Positions 10,867 to 19,242 of a stretch of 44,393 nt of DNA are shown piece after piece; position 1 is the first letter of the stretch; every line of letters begins with the position of its first letter. A program made the translations under genes and the position numbers. Source of the DNA: Gammaproteobacteria bacterium. GTDB taxonomy: Bacteria; Pseudomonadota; Gammaproteobacteria; DSM-16500. Below the pieces are notes generated by a model, which did not search any database, was not told the origin of the DNA, and saw only the letters and a list, made by a program, of their open reading frames with translations. Location of the stretch: NCBI GenBank assembly GCA_013287745.1, contig JABDDF010000012.1:670-45062 (forward strand), read 5' to 3'.

Positions 10867-12361
10867 TCTATTCATCATCAGTGTTCTCGGTTTATTCCTA
10901 ACAGCCTGCACCGTTGGCCCAGATTATCATCGCCCTCCCATGATCACACCGGCTAAATTTAAAGAAGCAAAAAATAAAAACGTCATTGCTGCTAAAAATA
11001 AAGATTGGAAAATTGCCGCGCCCAAAGATGCTGATTATCGCGGCAAATGGTGGGAAATTTTTCATGATCCTGAATTATCAAAATTAGAAGAAAGACTAAA
11101 TCATTGTAACCAATCAATCGCGTCTGCCTATGATAATTTCAAGCAAGCACAGGCATTAGTGGATGAAGCACGCGCAAATTTCTATCCCGTATTAATTGGA
11201 AATATTTCACTGCAAAGACAAAAAGGTGCTGGCTCAACGTCTATCATCAGCACTTCAAGCAGCGGAACGCTACCCACTGGTTCATCTAGCACGGGTATCG
11301 CTGCTACCTCTGGCTCAAAAGTCGTTTATAATCATTCCATTATTTTTAATGCTTCTTGGCAGCCTGATATTTGGGGCTTGGTGCATCGTCAAGTTGAAGC
11401 TGATCTTGCTGCAGCACAAGCAAGTGCCGCCTTATTAGCAGCAACACGATTATCTTCACAAGCTTCCCTTGCAACTTATTATTTTGAATTACGCGCCTTA
11501 GATAAAGATCAGAAAATACTAAATGAAACAGTTCATTCAGATAAGAAAATTCTTCAACTCACCAAAAATCAATATCATTCTGGTGTTGCTTCAGAAGCTG
11601 ATATCTTGCAAGCAAAAAGTCAATTAGAGGCAGCGCAGGCATTAGCAATTAATAATGGCGTTAATCGTGCTATTTACGAGCATGCTATCGCGGTATTACT
11701 TGCCCTTCCTGCCAGTGATTTTTCTATCCCCTATCAACCCTTAAATCAAACACCGCCGCCGATACCGATTGCGCTTCCTTCTACTCTGTTAGAACGTCGT
11801 CCTGATATCGCACAAGCAGAACGTTTAATGGCTCAAGCTAATGCACAAATTGGCATTGCCGTTGCCGCCTATTATCCTACTTTGACTTTGACAGGTAATA
11901 GTAGCTTTGTTCATCAAGGACTTTCACATTGGATTGGCTTACCTGAAATGGGATGGGCTTATGGACCACAATTGTCACAATTAATTTACGATGGCGGCTT
12001 ACGTGCTGCCACTATCAGAGCTGCGCAATATGGTTATTTTTCCACAGTAGCTTCATATCGGCAAATTGTTCTTGCTGCTTTTCAAAATGTTGAAGATAAT
12101 TTAGCAACGCTGCGTATTTTGACAAATCAAGCGCGCGTACAAGATCAAGCGGAAGTAACAGCAAGAAAGGCATTACATTTTGTTATCAATGAATATAAAG
12201 CCGGAACCGTACCTTATTCAAGTGTGCTTAGTTCGCAACTAACCCTGTATACTGCTGAAAAAAATGCTGCTGATGTAACAGGCATGAGAATGACAGCCGC
12301 TGTTGGCTTGATTGTTTCCTTAGGAGGTGGTTGGAATGTTAAAACAATTTCTTGCGTTTAG
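10856..12361 (+). CDS. outer-membrane efflux lipoprotein (NodT/OprM family)
   Basis: This 501-aa protein is the TolC-like exit duct of the pump. The signal sequence ends in the lipobox Leu-Thr-Ala-Cys (Cys18), followed by Thr-Val-Gly-Pro-Asp-Tyr, the classic start of NodT/OprM lipoproteins. Two efflux repeats follow, with Trp-Gln-Pro-Asp-Ile-Trp-Gly and Leu-Glu-Arg-Arg-Pro-Asp-Ile as family marks. A Ser/Thr/Gly-rich insertion (nt 11224-11325, about residues 123-157) sits where the first surface loop of the beta-barrel is expected. It overlaps the pump gene upstream and a truncated gene downstream. Having a dedicated channel suggests the operon encodes a self-contained tripartite system. Confidence 0.9.
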   Translation: MKINLFIISVLGLFLTACTVGPDYHRPPMITPAKFKEAKNKNVIAAKNKDWKIAAPKDADYRGKWWEIFHDPELSKLEERLNHCNQSIASAYDNFKQAQALVDEARANFYPVLIGNISLQRQKGAGSTSIISTSSSGTLPTGSSSTGIAATSGSKVVYNHSIIFNASWQPDIWGLVHRQVEADLAAAQASAALLAATRLSSQASLATYYFELRALDKDQKILNETVHSDKKILQLTKNQYHSGVASEADILQAKSQLEAAQALAINNGVNRAIYEHAIAVLLALPASDFSIPYQPLNQTPPPIPIALPSTLLERRPDIAQAERLMAQANAQIGIAVAAYYPTLTLTGNSSFVHQGLSHWIGLPEMGWAYGPQLSQLIYDGGLRAATIRAAQYGYFSTVASYRQIVLAAFQNVEDNLATLRILTNQARVQDQAEVTARKALHFVINEYKAGTVPYSSVLSSQLTLYTAEKNAADVTGMRMTAAVGLIVSLGGGWNVKTISCV

Positions 12362-12509
12362 TCTGCTACTACTTGGCTATCATTCTCTTGTTTATGCAAA
12401 CAATGATTTGCTCAAGCATACTTTTACTAGTAAAAAATATCGTTATTCCATTCAATACCCCGATCAGTGGCAACCCCATACTAAAACTGCCATTTTTACT
12501 GTAGTTTAG
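12336..12509 (+). pseudogene. truncated exported PsbP-like (DUF1795-type) protein gene
   Basis: A very good ribosome site (AGGAGGT, 12322-12328) precedes ATG 12336, inside the 3' end of the channel gene. The product is only 57 aa: a signal peptide (ending near Val-Tyr-Ala) and then Phe-Thr-Ser-Lys-Lys-Tyr with Ile-Gln-Tyr-Pro-Asp-Gln-Trp, the usual opening of PsbP-like/DUF1795 folds. It stops at TAG 12507-12509, long before such a domain would be complete (normally 120-200 aa). In-frame codons continue for about 20 residues before another stop. It looks like a decayed fifth gene of the efflux operon. Confidence 0.6.
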
Positions 12510-12602
12510 GTTTACAATCAAGCTGATTATGCGATTAGACTACATAAAATATGCCAAAAAAGAATTGGCTCTTAGGCGAATTAAGAAAACCTTAATTAAC
12601 TA

Positions 12603-12632
12603 TTGGTAAAATACTAGTCACATTCTTATAAC
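12603..12632 (+). promoter_or_regulatory. possible promoter of the 910-aa gene
   Basis: TTGGTA (12603-12608) and TATAAC (12627-12632) are separated by 18 bases and lie just before the 910-aa gene; several overlapping AT-rich -10 candidates exist, so the exact start is uncertain. Confidence 0.4.
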
Positions 12633-12658
12633 TATAAAATATACATTCGAGGTTTGAC

Positions 12659-15391
12659 ATGCATTTAAGATTTGGCGCAGCACTACTAGACAAGCAACAA
12701 AAACAACTTATACGCTTACATACTTTAGCTTTGCTTAAGATTATCTTTGAAGCAGCTGAGCAGCATGAGATTCAGGAAATTAAAAATATCTTTTTACAAG
12801 GATTAGAAAGATTTGAATATTACAAACATGATAAGAAAATAAGTAAAACTTCATTAGCCTACATTAACTACCTATCTATTTATATAAAATATTATTCAAC
12901 GCAAGGAGCCTGTGATTTCTTTTTTTCTAAAGATTTTTCTACTTTTGTTAGGCATACAATAATAACCAATCTAGATAACATAGAAGAGATTAACACCAAA
13001 GAAGTAGCAGAAACTGCTGCCAAGATTCGCGCATGTTATGCGGATAAAATAATAAAAGGTGGAGAACCAGCATATGGTTTAGATTGTTTTGCGGGTTGCG
13101 CACATCCGCCACAATACTTATATGAGCAAGAAGATGATGAGTTTCAAGAAGAAGCAAAAGAAATTTTAAAATTGACACCTACAATGACAAAACTTGTCGA
13201 TGACAAGTACATACGAAATGCAGTCATTGTGAAGCTTGATAAGCTAACACTTGAGAAATTGGAAACAACATTTTCAAGCTGCGAATATGAAAATGCAACG
13301 ATGTATTTCAAGTATATCTATCCTTTATATCATTTAACTGATTTAGATCATGAATGCACGATTCGTTTCTTAGCTTCCCTATCACATCTTGAAATAAAAA
13401 TAGCGCTTTCATCCTCATCGCAGCCTAAGCTGTTTATGGAAAAACTACTCAGGTTGCATCAAGCGCATACACTTGACAACATACTCGATATATTATCCGC
13501 TCTCCGTTTTCGTTCAGCATCACTCGATATGCTGTATTTAAGTGATGAAAGATTACATGACCATGGTTATATCACAGCGGAAGTTATTGAAAATTTTTTA
13601 ACCACGATAAAACATCCTATCTTTCAGCAACAGTATGAATGTCCCAATCCAGGTAACGGATACCAGAATTTCATACTTGAGGTTTGCCGCAAGAGAGAAG
13701 AGGCACTCCTAATTGATGCCTTGTCTCATCCCCTTGTACAACAAAAAAATTTGCTAAAAGAGAATCTTACTGTAGTCCCACTCTTTTATAAACTCATCCA
13801 AGATCCTGAAATATTTGCTATGTTTCAAGCTGGTGAATGGACCATAGATGATGTTTGCAGTGAGATGACGGTAGAAGATATAAAAAAAATCGCAGCAATT
13901 AGAAAAAGTGATTTAGATGATTTAGAGAAGCAATTTTCCAGTAACAATAAGCTCGTGAAAGCAATTAAATCGTTAAAGAGCATAAGAGAAGAACCTTCAA
14001 GATTTATTTTACGAGAGCTAAAGAAAGAATATCTAAAATCTATAGTTAATGCTGAATTAATTGTATTAAATGATGATCTTTGTGACTTATTAAATGCCAA
14101 TCAATTTGATAAAGAATCCCTCGAAGCCATGAATCAAATTACAAATATGGCCTTAACCTTGTCGCAAGCATTTGGCAAACATCTTAAAATAATTCCTCTC
14201 TTGAACAATTATGCAAATTTTTTATTTAAGCATGGAGAAATTTCTCAAGCTCTTTCCATAGCTAATCATTCCAACATTCTTTTAAAACAACCCGCTTACG
14301 CCCTTGAAGTAGCCGACTGCCTGATGTCTTCTTCACAGATATTTACAACTGACCCCTTTGACCGCCATCGCGTTATTTTACTTTTACTGAAAGATCAAAA
14401 TCGCAATGCAAGAGCGAATGTATTGAAATGCAAATCATTCTATGTTTTACAGCAAAAAAATATTCACACAACGACAACAGAAAATGATTTGGCAAATTTA
14501 TTACAAGTTGATTCAGTCATCTCCTTTGATCATATTCACGAATTAACTCTTGCCATGGTGAAAAATATAATCCATGCGCTTGAGAACAATAAGAAGTTGA
14601 TTCCTCATTCTTTAATCGATTTATATTATGATACGCAAAAATTAACATTTTATACACTTGAAGCCTTCCATCACTTAATTGCCATCATGCATGGTTTGAC
14701 TGCGGAATATATACTAGATTACGGGAAATATATACTCGACGATAATGGGGAATATCTATCTGTATTATCTGCTAAAACTATGGTGGCTTATGAAGAATTA
14801 CTATTAGAGCCGCGTCAACCTGACATAATCAACACAGAAAAATTTAAAAGCATTAGCCTTGATTCAATGCCTATTAAACAATTGAGTCGCGTTTACCAAA
14901 GTAAATATGGAGATGCCTATGGTAAACTAAAAATTGATTTATTGGACAAATTAAGCTTGTATATGAAATCGCTTTGCTTATTAGAATTACTGGGTGACAA
15001 CAGAAATGGAAATGCTAATGCTGAAGCACTGAATTTACTTAACATGGAAATTTTAAATGGCGTATTAGAACAATATAAACCAGAACAACAGTTAGAAATA
15101 CTTGTGCGTGCATTTCAAGAAATCATACAAAATGATTCCTTATATACTGAACTTAAGTCATTCGGCTGGCAAGATTTTGCTTTTTGGGCAACGCCACGTA
15201 CAGATTACAAAATCACAGAGATTAACTTGCAGCATATCGCTCTATTACAACAGAAGGCTGCAAGTATATTAGTAGACAATAGATTATTATCAACGAAGGC
15301 TTTACGCCCCTTATTGACATTTAACTTAAGTTATTTTGAAGAAGAACCGTCGAAATGTATTAGCTATAGAAGACAGGGGAATGGACAATAA
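12659..15391 (+). CDS. large helical protein, family paralogue C (intact, 910 aa)
   Basis: This is the only complete member of the local paralogue family. ATG 12659 is preceded by GAGG at 8 nt spacing. The protein is Leu/Ile/Glu/Lys rich, with no signal peptide or membrane segment. Residues 1-140 are unique relative to paralogue B; from Glu-Ile-Leu-Lys-Leu-Thr-Pro-Thr (about 168-175) it aligns with B to the end. Related motifs (Leu-Glu-x-Thr-Phe-Ser-Ser; Leu-Glu-Lys-Gln-Phe-Ser-Ser) recur inside the protein, and around residues 515-560 there is a TPR-like pair of helices, so a helical-repeat architecture is likely. I recognise no enzyme domain. It may be a secreted effector or structural protein; neither is shown by sequence. 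It ends 14 bases from the convergent SDR gene. Confidence 0.8.
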   Translation: MHLRFGAALLDKQQKQLIRLHTLALLKIIFEAAEQHEIQEIKNIFLQGLERFEYYKHDKKISKTSLAYINYLSIYIKYYSTQGACDFFFSKDFSTFVRHTIITNLDNIEEINTKEVAETAAKIRACYADKIIKGGEPAYGLDCFAGCAHPPQYLYEQEDDEFQEEAKEILKLTPTMTKLVDDKYIRNAVIVKLDKLTLEKLETTFSSCEYENATMYFKYIYPLYHLTDLDHECTIRFLASLSHLEIKIALSSSSQPKLFMEKLLRLHQAHTLDNILDILSALRFRSASLDMLYLSDERLHDHGYITAEVIENFLTTIKHPIFQQQYECPNPGNGYQNFILEVCRKREEALLIDALSHPLVQQKNLLKENLTVVPLFYKLIQDPEIFAMFQAGEWTIDDVCSEMTVEDIKKIAAIRKSDLDDLEKQFSSNNKLVKAIKSLKSIREEPSRFILRELKKEYLKSIVNAELIVLNDDLCDLLNANQFDKESLEAMNQITNMALTLSQAFGKHLKIIPLLNNYANFLFKHGEISQALSIANHSNILLKQPAYALEVADCLMSSSQIFTTDPFDRHRVILLLLKDQNRNARANVLKCKSFYVLQQKNIHTTTTENDLANLLQVDSVISFDHIHELTLAMVKNIIHALENNKKLIPHSLIDLYYDTQKLTFYTLEAFHHLIAIMHGLTAEYILDYGKYILDDNGEYLSVLSAKTMVAYEELLLEPRQPDIINTEKFKSISLDSMPIKQLSRVYQSKYGDAYGKLKIDLLDKLSLYMKSLCLLELLGDNRNGNANAEALNLLNMEILNGVLEQYKPEQQLEILVRAFQEIIQNDSLYTELKSFGWQDFAFWATPRTDYKITEINLQHIALLQQKAASILVDNRLLSTKALRPLLTFNLSYFEEEPSKCISYRRQGNGQ
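15240..15345. repeat. 106-bp exact repeat of window positions 1-106
   Basis: These bases, coding for residues near the C-terminus of the 910-aa protein, are identical to 1-106. Identity ends abruptly within the Glu-Glu-(Glu/Asp) codons, after which the two copies differ. The match implies recent duplication or gene conversion between paralogues about 15 kb apart and could break short-read assembly. Confidence 0.9.
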
Positions 15392-15405
15392 AACTACGAA
15401 CCCCA

Positions 15406-16233
15406 TTACCCTTCCACATACAAATCCGGAAACAACACCGCCCCCGGATGCAAGGCATAGCAATCAAAATCCCTCACACCCCTCTCCCTCAACAAATCCT
15501 CATCAATAAAAAATTGCCCCGTCACATCCCTGCTCTTGCTGGTGAGAACAGCATAAGCCGCATCTGCCACAATACTCGGCTTACGACTCGCCTCATACAA
15601 TTCCTTGGGAAAATTAACCGCAATCGCAGCCGTTGCAATCAAGGTTTTTGGCCATAGCGAATTAACAGCAATTCCCTCTTTTCTAAATTCTTCAGCCATA
15701 CCCAGCGTACACATACTCATGCCATATTTTGACATGGTATAAGCCAAGTGATCTTTAAACCATTTTGCCTGCATGTTAAGAGGTGGCGATAAAGTAAGAA
15801 TGTGAGGATTCGAGGATTTTTTTAAATGCGGAATACAATATTTAGAACACATATAAGTTGCACGCACATTCACTGAAAAAATTAAATCATAGCGTTTCAT
15901 GGAAATATCTAAGGTGGATCCCAAATTAATTGCACTGGCATTATTGACCAAGATATCAATAGCGCCAAATTTTGCTACTGCCTCATCAACAGCTCGCACG
16001 ACAGCAGTCTCATCACGTACATCAACCACCAGTGGCAGGGCTTGCCCGCCCACTTGTTCAATTTCCTTTGCTACGCTATAAATCGTCCCCTCTAAGCTTG
16101 GATGAGGCTCTGCTGTTTTTGCAGCTATTACAATCTTTGCACCCTCTTGCGCGCAACGCAGGGCAATTTCCCTGCCAATACCACGACTCGCACCCGTGAT
16201 AAAAATAACTTTATCATTCAATTTGACTGACAT
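15406..16233 (-). CDS. short-chain dehydrogenase/reductase, HSDL2-like
   Basis: A 275-aa NAD(P)-dependent oxidoreductase of the classical SDR fold. The cofactor motif Thr-Gly-Ala-Ser-Arg-Gly-Ile-Gly sits near residue 14-21, Asn-Asn-Ala-Ser follows at about 97, and the catalytic Tyr-x-x-x-Lys is present as Tyr-Thr-Met-Ser-Lys. The usual catalytic Ser region reads Leu-Ser-Pro-Pro-Leu, as in the HSDL2 subgroup. These proteins are annotated as hydroxysteroid dehydrogenase-like, possibly linked to fatty-acid metabolism, but substrates are poorly known. ATG 16233 has AAGGAGA upstream, overlapping the end of pilX, so it may be cotranscribed with the pilin genes although no functional link is evident. 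Confidence 0.85.
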   Translation of the reverse strand: MSVKLNDKVIFITGASRGIGREIALRCAQEGAKIVIAAKTAEPHPSLEGTIYSVAKEIEQVGGQALPLVVDVRDETAVVRAVDEAVAKFGAIDILVNNASAINLGSTLDISMKRYDLIFSVNVRATYMCSKYCIPHLKKSSNPHILTLSPPLNMQAKWFKDHLAYTMSKYGMSMCTLGMAEEFRKEGIAVNSLWPKTLIATAAIAVNFPKELYEASRKPSIVADAAYAVLTSKSRDVTGQFFIDEDLLRERGVRDFDCYALHPGAVLFPDLYVEG

Positions 16234-16242
16234 CGTCTCTCC

Positions 16243-16764
16243 TTAAATTTCCCGACTCATTTGCCGTCCCAGTTTAACATGATGGGCTATACGCTGGCAG
16301 GATGAATTGGCATGATCGGCTAACACAATTGTACTTTGCAACACAATATGAGCATGCTTCAATTTATTTGCAAGCAAATAAATTGTATTACGATAATAAT
16401 TAGCAACAGATGAATCGTCTACCATCCCACAATCATCCCTACCCAGCGCTTCAATAGCATAATAATACTGAATTTGATGAGAATTAGCATGGCAAGTATG
16501 CTGCTGCCACCAAGTAAGTGGTTTACGCGCAAGTTCTGCAGAAGGAATAGTTTGAATGATACAAGCTGGTATTGAATGCGGCATCCCTGCCTCAAGTTCT
16601 TTTAAACATTGATCTGCCGTCAATACATATTTTTCATGCTGCTCTTGCTCCCCTATTCTTTTCATCATATTAGCTGCCGCTAATAATTCATACATGGACA
16701 ATAAAGAAAAGATTTGCAAGAAAATTAATATTGATATAAAAACAAATCCCCGTTCACTTTGCAT
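16243..16764 (-). CDS. pilX: type IV pilus minor pilin, PilX-like
   Basis: I start this at ATG 16764 (173 aa) rather than the in-frame ATG at 16779, because it gives a short prepilin leader ending in Glu-Arg-Gly before a hydrophobic helix beginning Phe-Val-Phe-Ile-Ser-Ile. The Glu normally at position 5 of mature pilins is not present, as is often the case in PilX. The rest is a soluble domain with several Cys that could form disulphides. It directly follows pilW (11-base overlap). Minor pilins PilV/W/X prime assembly of the type IV pilus and help present PilY1. Identification rests on leader, length and gene order. Confidence 0.7.
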   Translation of the reverse strand: MQSERGFVFISILIFLQIFSLLSMYELLAAANMMKRIGEQEQHEKYVLTADQCLKELEAGMPHSIPACIIQTIPSAELARKPLTWWQQHTCHANSHQIQYYYAIEALGRDDCGMVDDSSVANYYRNTIYLLANKLKHAHIVLQSTIVLADHANSSCQRIAHHVKLGRQMSREI

Positions 16765-17542
16765 AATTCGCCCATCCATACCAATGCTTTTTTAGCGGCG
16801 GCGCTATCACTTCTAAATCTAGCATCAAGCCCCTATCAATGCTGATCTGCATTTGCTGAATATTTTCTACTAATTCGATTTTACGATGATTGATATCTGT
16901 CATAAATAAAGCATAAATGGGTAAATTATCTTGATTACGTCTTTTTGTTTTGGCAATGAAATAGCGATTAATTTTAAATTTCCCCACTTCAGCACCTGCC
17001 GAAAATTGACTATGCAAACTGTGCGACAAATGCAGTGCCTGTTGATGATGCCTGATCACCGATTTTTCAATTTGAAAAATTTCCGCATGCTGACAATCCG
17101 CAATCATCAACCAATTCTTTGCTGCGAAATGCACCGCACCATCCACATATAAAATACTACGATCTTCATTCATTCTATTTAAAGTTGCAGCAGGAAGATC
17201 GGCATAACGCACAGTGAATTCATGGTTACTGCTTGTTAACTTGTTTTGCACTGTTAACAAGCCAGGTGGATCAGATATCAATGGAAAATCATTTGTCAAA
17301 GCAGCGCAGCCGATATGCCCTGCTTTAGTAATTTCTGATTCCAAGATGGAAAGTGCAGAACTCGCATTATCTTGTAAATGATATAGGGCTTGCTGCAAAC
17401 GCCAATTTTGCTGGCTCGCAAGATGCATAGACCAAAGCAAACTGATGATGAGAAGTCCAAAGGTCATCGCCAAGATGAGTTCGACCAAGGTCGTGCCCTG
17501 ATGATTTGCTTGTGTTATTCGATAATTTGCATTCGCAAACAT
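16754..17542 (-). CDS. pilW: type IV pilus minor pilin, PilW-like
   Basis: The start is placed at ATG 17542, which has GAGGG at 8 nt; a TTG at 17557 is in frame but less likely. The 262-aa product has a prepilin peptidase site Gln-Gly followed by Thr-Thr-Leu-Val-Glu-Leu-Ile-Leu-Ala-Met (Glu at +5), then a long hydrophobic helix and a globular domain with Glu-Ile-Thr-Lys-Ala-Gly-His-Ile-Gly-Cys, a pattern found in PilW. It acts in the inner-membrane priming complex for pilus assembly. The gene upstream, 45 bases away, is the PP2C-like ORF, not pilV as expected. Confidence 0.75.
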   Translation of the reverse strand: MFANANYRITQANHQGTTLVELILAMTFGLLIISLLWSMHLASQQNWRLQQALYHLQDNASSALSILESEITKAGHIGCAALTNDFPLISDPPGLLTVQNKLTSSNHEFTVRYADLPAATLNRMNEDRSILYVDGAVHFAAKNWLMIADCQHAEIFQIEKSVIRHHQQALHLSHSLHSQFSAGAEVGKFKINRYFIAKTKRRNQDNLPIYALFMTDINHRKIELVENIQQMQISIDRGLMLDLEVIAPPLKKHWYGWANYAK

Positions 17543-17587
17543 CCTGTTTGCCCTCAATAAATACGGGTATAGTGCTAAGAATTTATT

Positions 17588-19108
17588 CTAAGGTGAAGAA
17601 ATATTTTTTCTCGCATGCCTACTTCTGCGCGAAGTAAGCTCATGTCTTTCATGAATATTCACTTGATATTGACGACATACTGCCAAATAAGTATCGCAAG
17701 AACCGGAAGAAAATAAGCTATGCTTGTGCCGATGCCAAGTTAGCGCATCTCCAATTGTAATTCTACCGTTTTTCCTGAGATATATTTTAGTCCCATTAAT
17801 ATCCTTAGCGAATTCATTATCGCGCCAAAGCATATTCATTTGCGTTTCATTTGCTATAATTTGGATATCATTATCATGCTGTTCTTCCAAGATAGTTTTC
17901 ATGCTTTTCTTTTTGCAACAACGAATTGCTCTAATTAATTGTTGATAGGCATCAATTTGTATTTGCGCACCACCAGAGTAAAAGCAACTATCTATTTCTT
18001 TTTCCAAACGATGAATGTCTGTTTCAAATTTTTTTATCGTTTCCCTTCTTTCTGCTTCAAAAGAAACAATATCTGAAATTTTCATAAAATTGCCAACTTC
18101 TTCTGTGTCACTATCATCACTCAACTCTCGCAGCGCATCATCCTGCTTCTCTTGCGTATTAATCCTCTTACGCATTTCCTCCTTCAAAATCGGCATGAAT
18201 TCATTTTCAAAAAATTCCCCAATTTCTGCATGACCACCGCTATCTCCAACAAAAAGCAAGTTGGGCTGCGTTTGAAGGTTGGCTATCATGTCTTGTGTCA
18301 GCGGTTTGACAATGGATTTCCGAGGGTTATTCCCTGGTATAACAGTAATCCCTGGTATAACAGCAACAGAAAAATCACCATGAGGACGATATTTCTTCGC
18401 TCTTTTTATTAAATCCTCCCTCATTTCATCTGGGGTGAAATTTCTGGCAGCATCATGATGGACAGCTACACACAGCAGTTGTTCAACCGTTTGAGGGTTG
18501 GTGCTGACGTAGGATTTGTCCTCGGTACTTATGTATTCAGCTTGTCTCCCTTTTGTTAATTTTTTCCTTTTTTTTAATTCATGTTTCCATTCTGCATCCC
18601 ATTCTTCTTTATCCTGTCTATCCTGTTCCAATAATAAATCAACTTCCTCTTGAAGTGCCAAACGAAATCTATCAGTGAATGACAGGACATAATAGCGGAT
18701 AGCATTGTCACCAGATAAGCTATTAGCTTTGATTGTAGTCTGAGATTGATAAAAATCATTATTACCAAAAGCACGGGTCACTACCGCTAAATTTTTTTCA
18801 GGAATGCGCTTTCCCTTTGATGTATATACTCTGTGCGCATACTTTTCGGCGTTAAGTATATTGAATGAATTTTCAATGCCAATAAACATTGCATTAGTGC
18901 TGCCAACATTGAAGTAAAGGATCCGATTTCCAAAAACAAAGCTCGCATTGTAACTATACTCATAAAGATTCCTTGAAAATAAATCTTCGATGTGCTCAAC
19001 AGTCGATTGAAATATCGCATTCCAGTCGTCAAGTGCTAGAGCATCAATTTGATCTATATCGTCAATTATAAAACCTTTGCTAAAAGTAGATTCGCGTGCA
19101 CTCAGCAT
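17588..19108 (-). CDS. PP2C-like protein with motifs in permuted order (probable pseudophosphatase or effector)
   Basis: This 506-aa orphan has stretches that match PP2C (PPM) Ser/Thr phosphatase motifs, but out of order. First come the motifs of the C-terminal half: Ile-Leu-Tyr-Phe-Asn-Val-Gly-Ser (62-70, cf. the Val-Gly-Asp-Ser strand), Ala-Val-Val-Thr-Arg-Ala-Phe-Gly (108-115, cf. the Ser/Thr-Arg-Ala-x-Gly-Asp motif), Tyr-Val-Leu-Ser-Phe-Thr-Asp (140-146, cf. the Ala-Ser-Asp-Gly strand), Glu-Glu-Val-Asp-Leu-Leu (154-159) and His-Gly-Asp-Phe-Ser-Val-Ala-Val (243-250, cf. Asp-Asn-Ile-Thr-Val). Then at 285-310 comes the motif usually first: Leu-Phe-Val-Gly-Asp-Ser-Gly-Gly-His-Ala-Glu and Glu-Phe-Phe. 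Several metal ligands are replaced, so activity is doubtful. The rest is charged and helical. GAGGCGAGG precedes ATG 19108. No signal peptide. It splits pilV from pilW. Confidence 0.6.
   Translation of the reverse strand: MLSARESTFSKGFIIDDIDQIDALALDDWNAIFQSTVEHIEDLFSRNLYEYSYNASFVFGNRILYFNVGSTNAMFIGIENSFNILNAEKYAHRVYTSKGKRIPEKNLAVVTRAFGNNDFYQSQTTIKANSLSGDNAIRYYVLSFTDRFRLALQEEVDLLLEQDRQDKEEWDAEWKHELKKRKKLTKGRQAEYISTEDKSYVSTNPQTVEQLLCVAVHHDAARNFTPDEMREDLIKRAKKYRPHGDFSVAVIPGITVIPGNNPRKSIVKPLTQDMIANLQTQPNLLFVGDSGGHAEIGEFFENEFMPILKEEMRKRINTQEKQDDALRELSDDSDTEEVGNFMKISDIVSFEAERRETIKKFETDIHRLEKEIDSCFYSGGAQIQIDAYQQLIRAIRCCKKKSMKTILEEQHDNDIQIIANETQMNMLWRDNEFAKDINGTKIYLRKNGRITIGDALTWHRHKHSLFSSGSCDTYLAVCRQYQVNIHERHELTSRRSRHARKNISSP
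18331..18366. repeat. two tandem 18-bp units inside the PP2C-like gene
   Basis: The unit tccctggtataacagtaa is followed by a copy differing at one base. It encodes a repeated Val-Ile-Pro-Gly-Ile-Thr hexapeptide at residues 249-259, exactly between the two PP2C-like parts. In frame, so it does not break the gene. Confidence 0.85.
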
Positions 19109-19154
19109 TTGCCTCGCCTCGATTTAGATTAATTATTTATTTTATGGATCGCGC

Positions 19155-19182
19155 ATTGTAACACATTTACACACTCTGTCAT
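19155..19182 (-). promoter_or_regulatory. predicted promoter of the PP2C-like gene
   Basis: On the minus strand ATGACA (19182-19177) and TACAAT (19160-19155) are 16 bases apart, about 46 bases before ATG 19108. This would give the gene its own transcript within the pilin cluster. Confidence 0.45.
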
Positions 19183-19242
19183 TAGAGCCAGATCAAAAAC
19201 ATCTTTTGTTTATAAATAATGACTTAGCTTAGTATTTTATTT

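Noticed and set aside
18331-18366. Start of a CRISPR or longer tandem array
   Set aside because: Only two 18-bp units without spacers, in frame within a coding gene.
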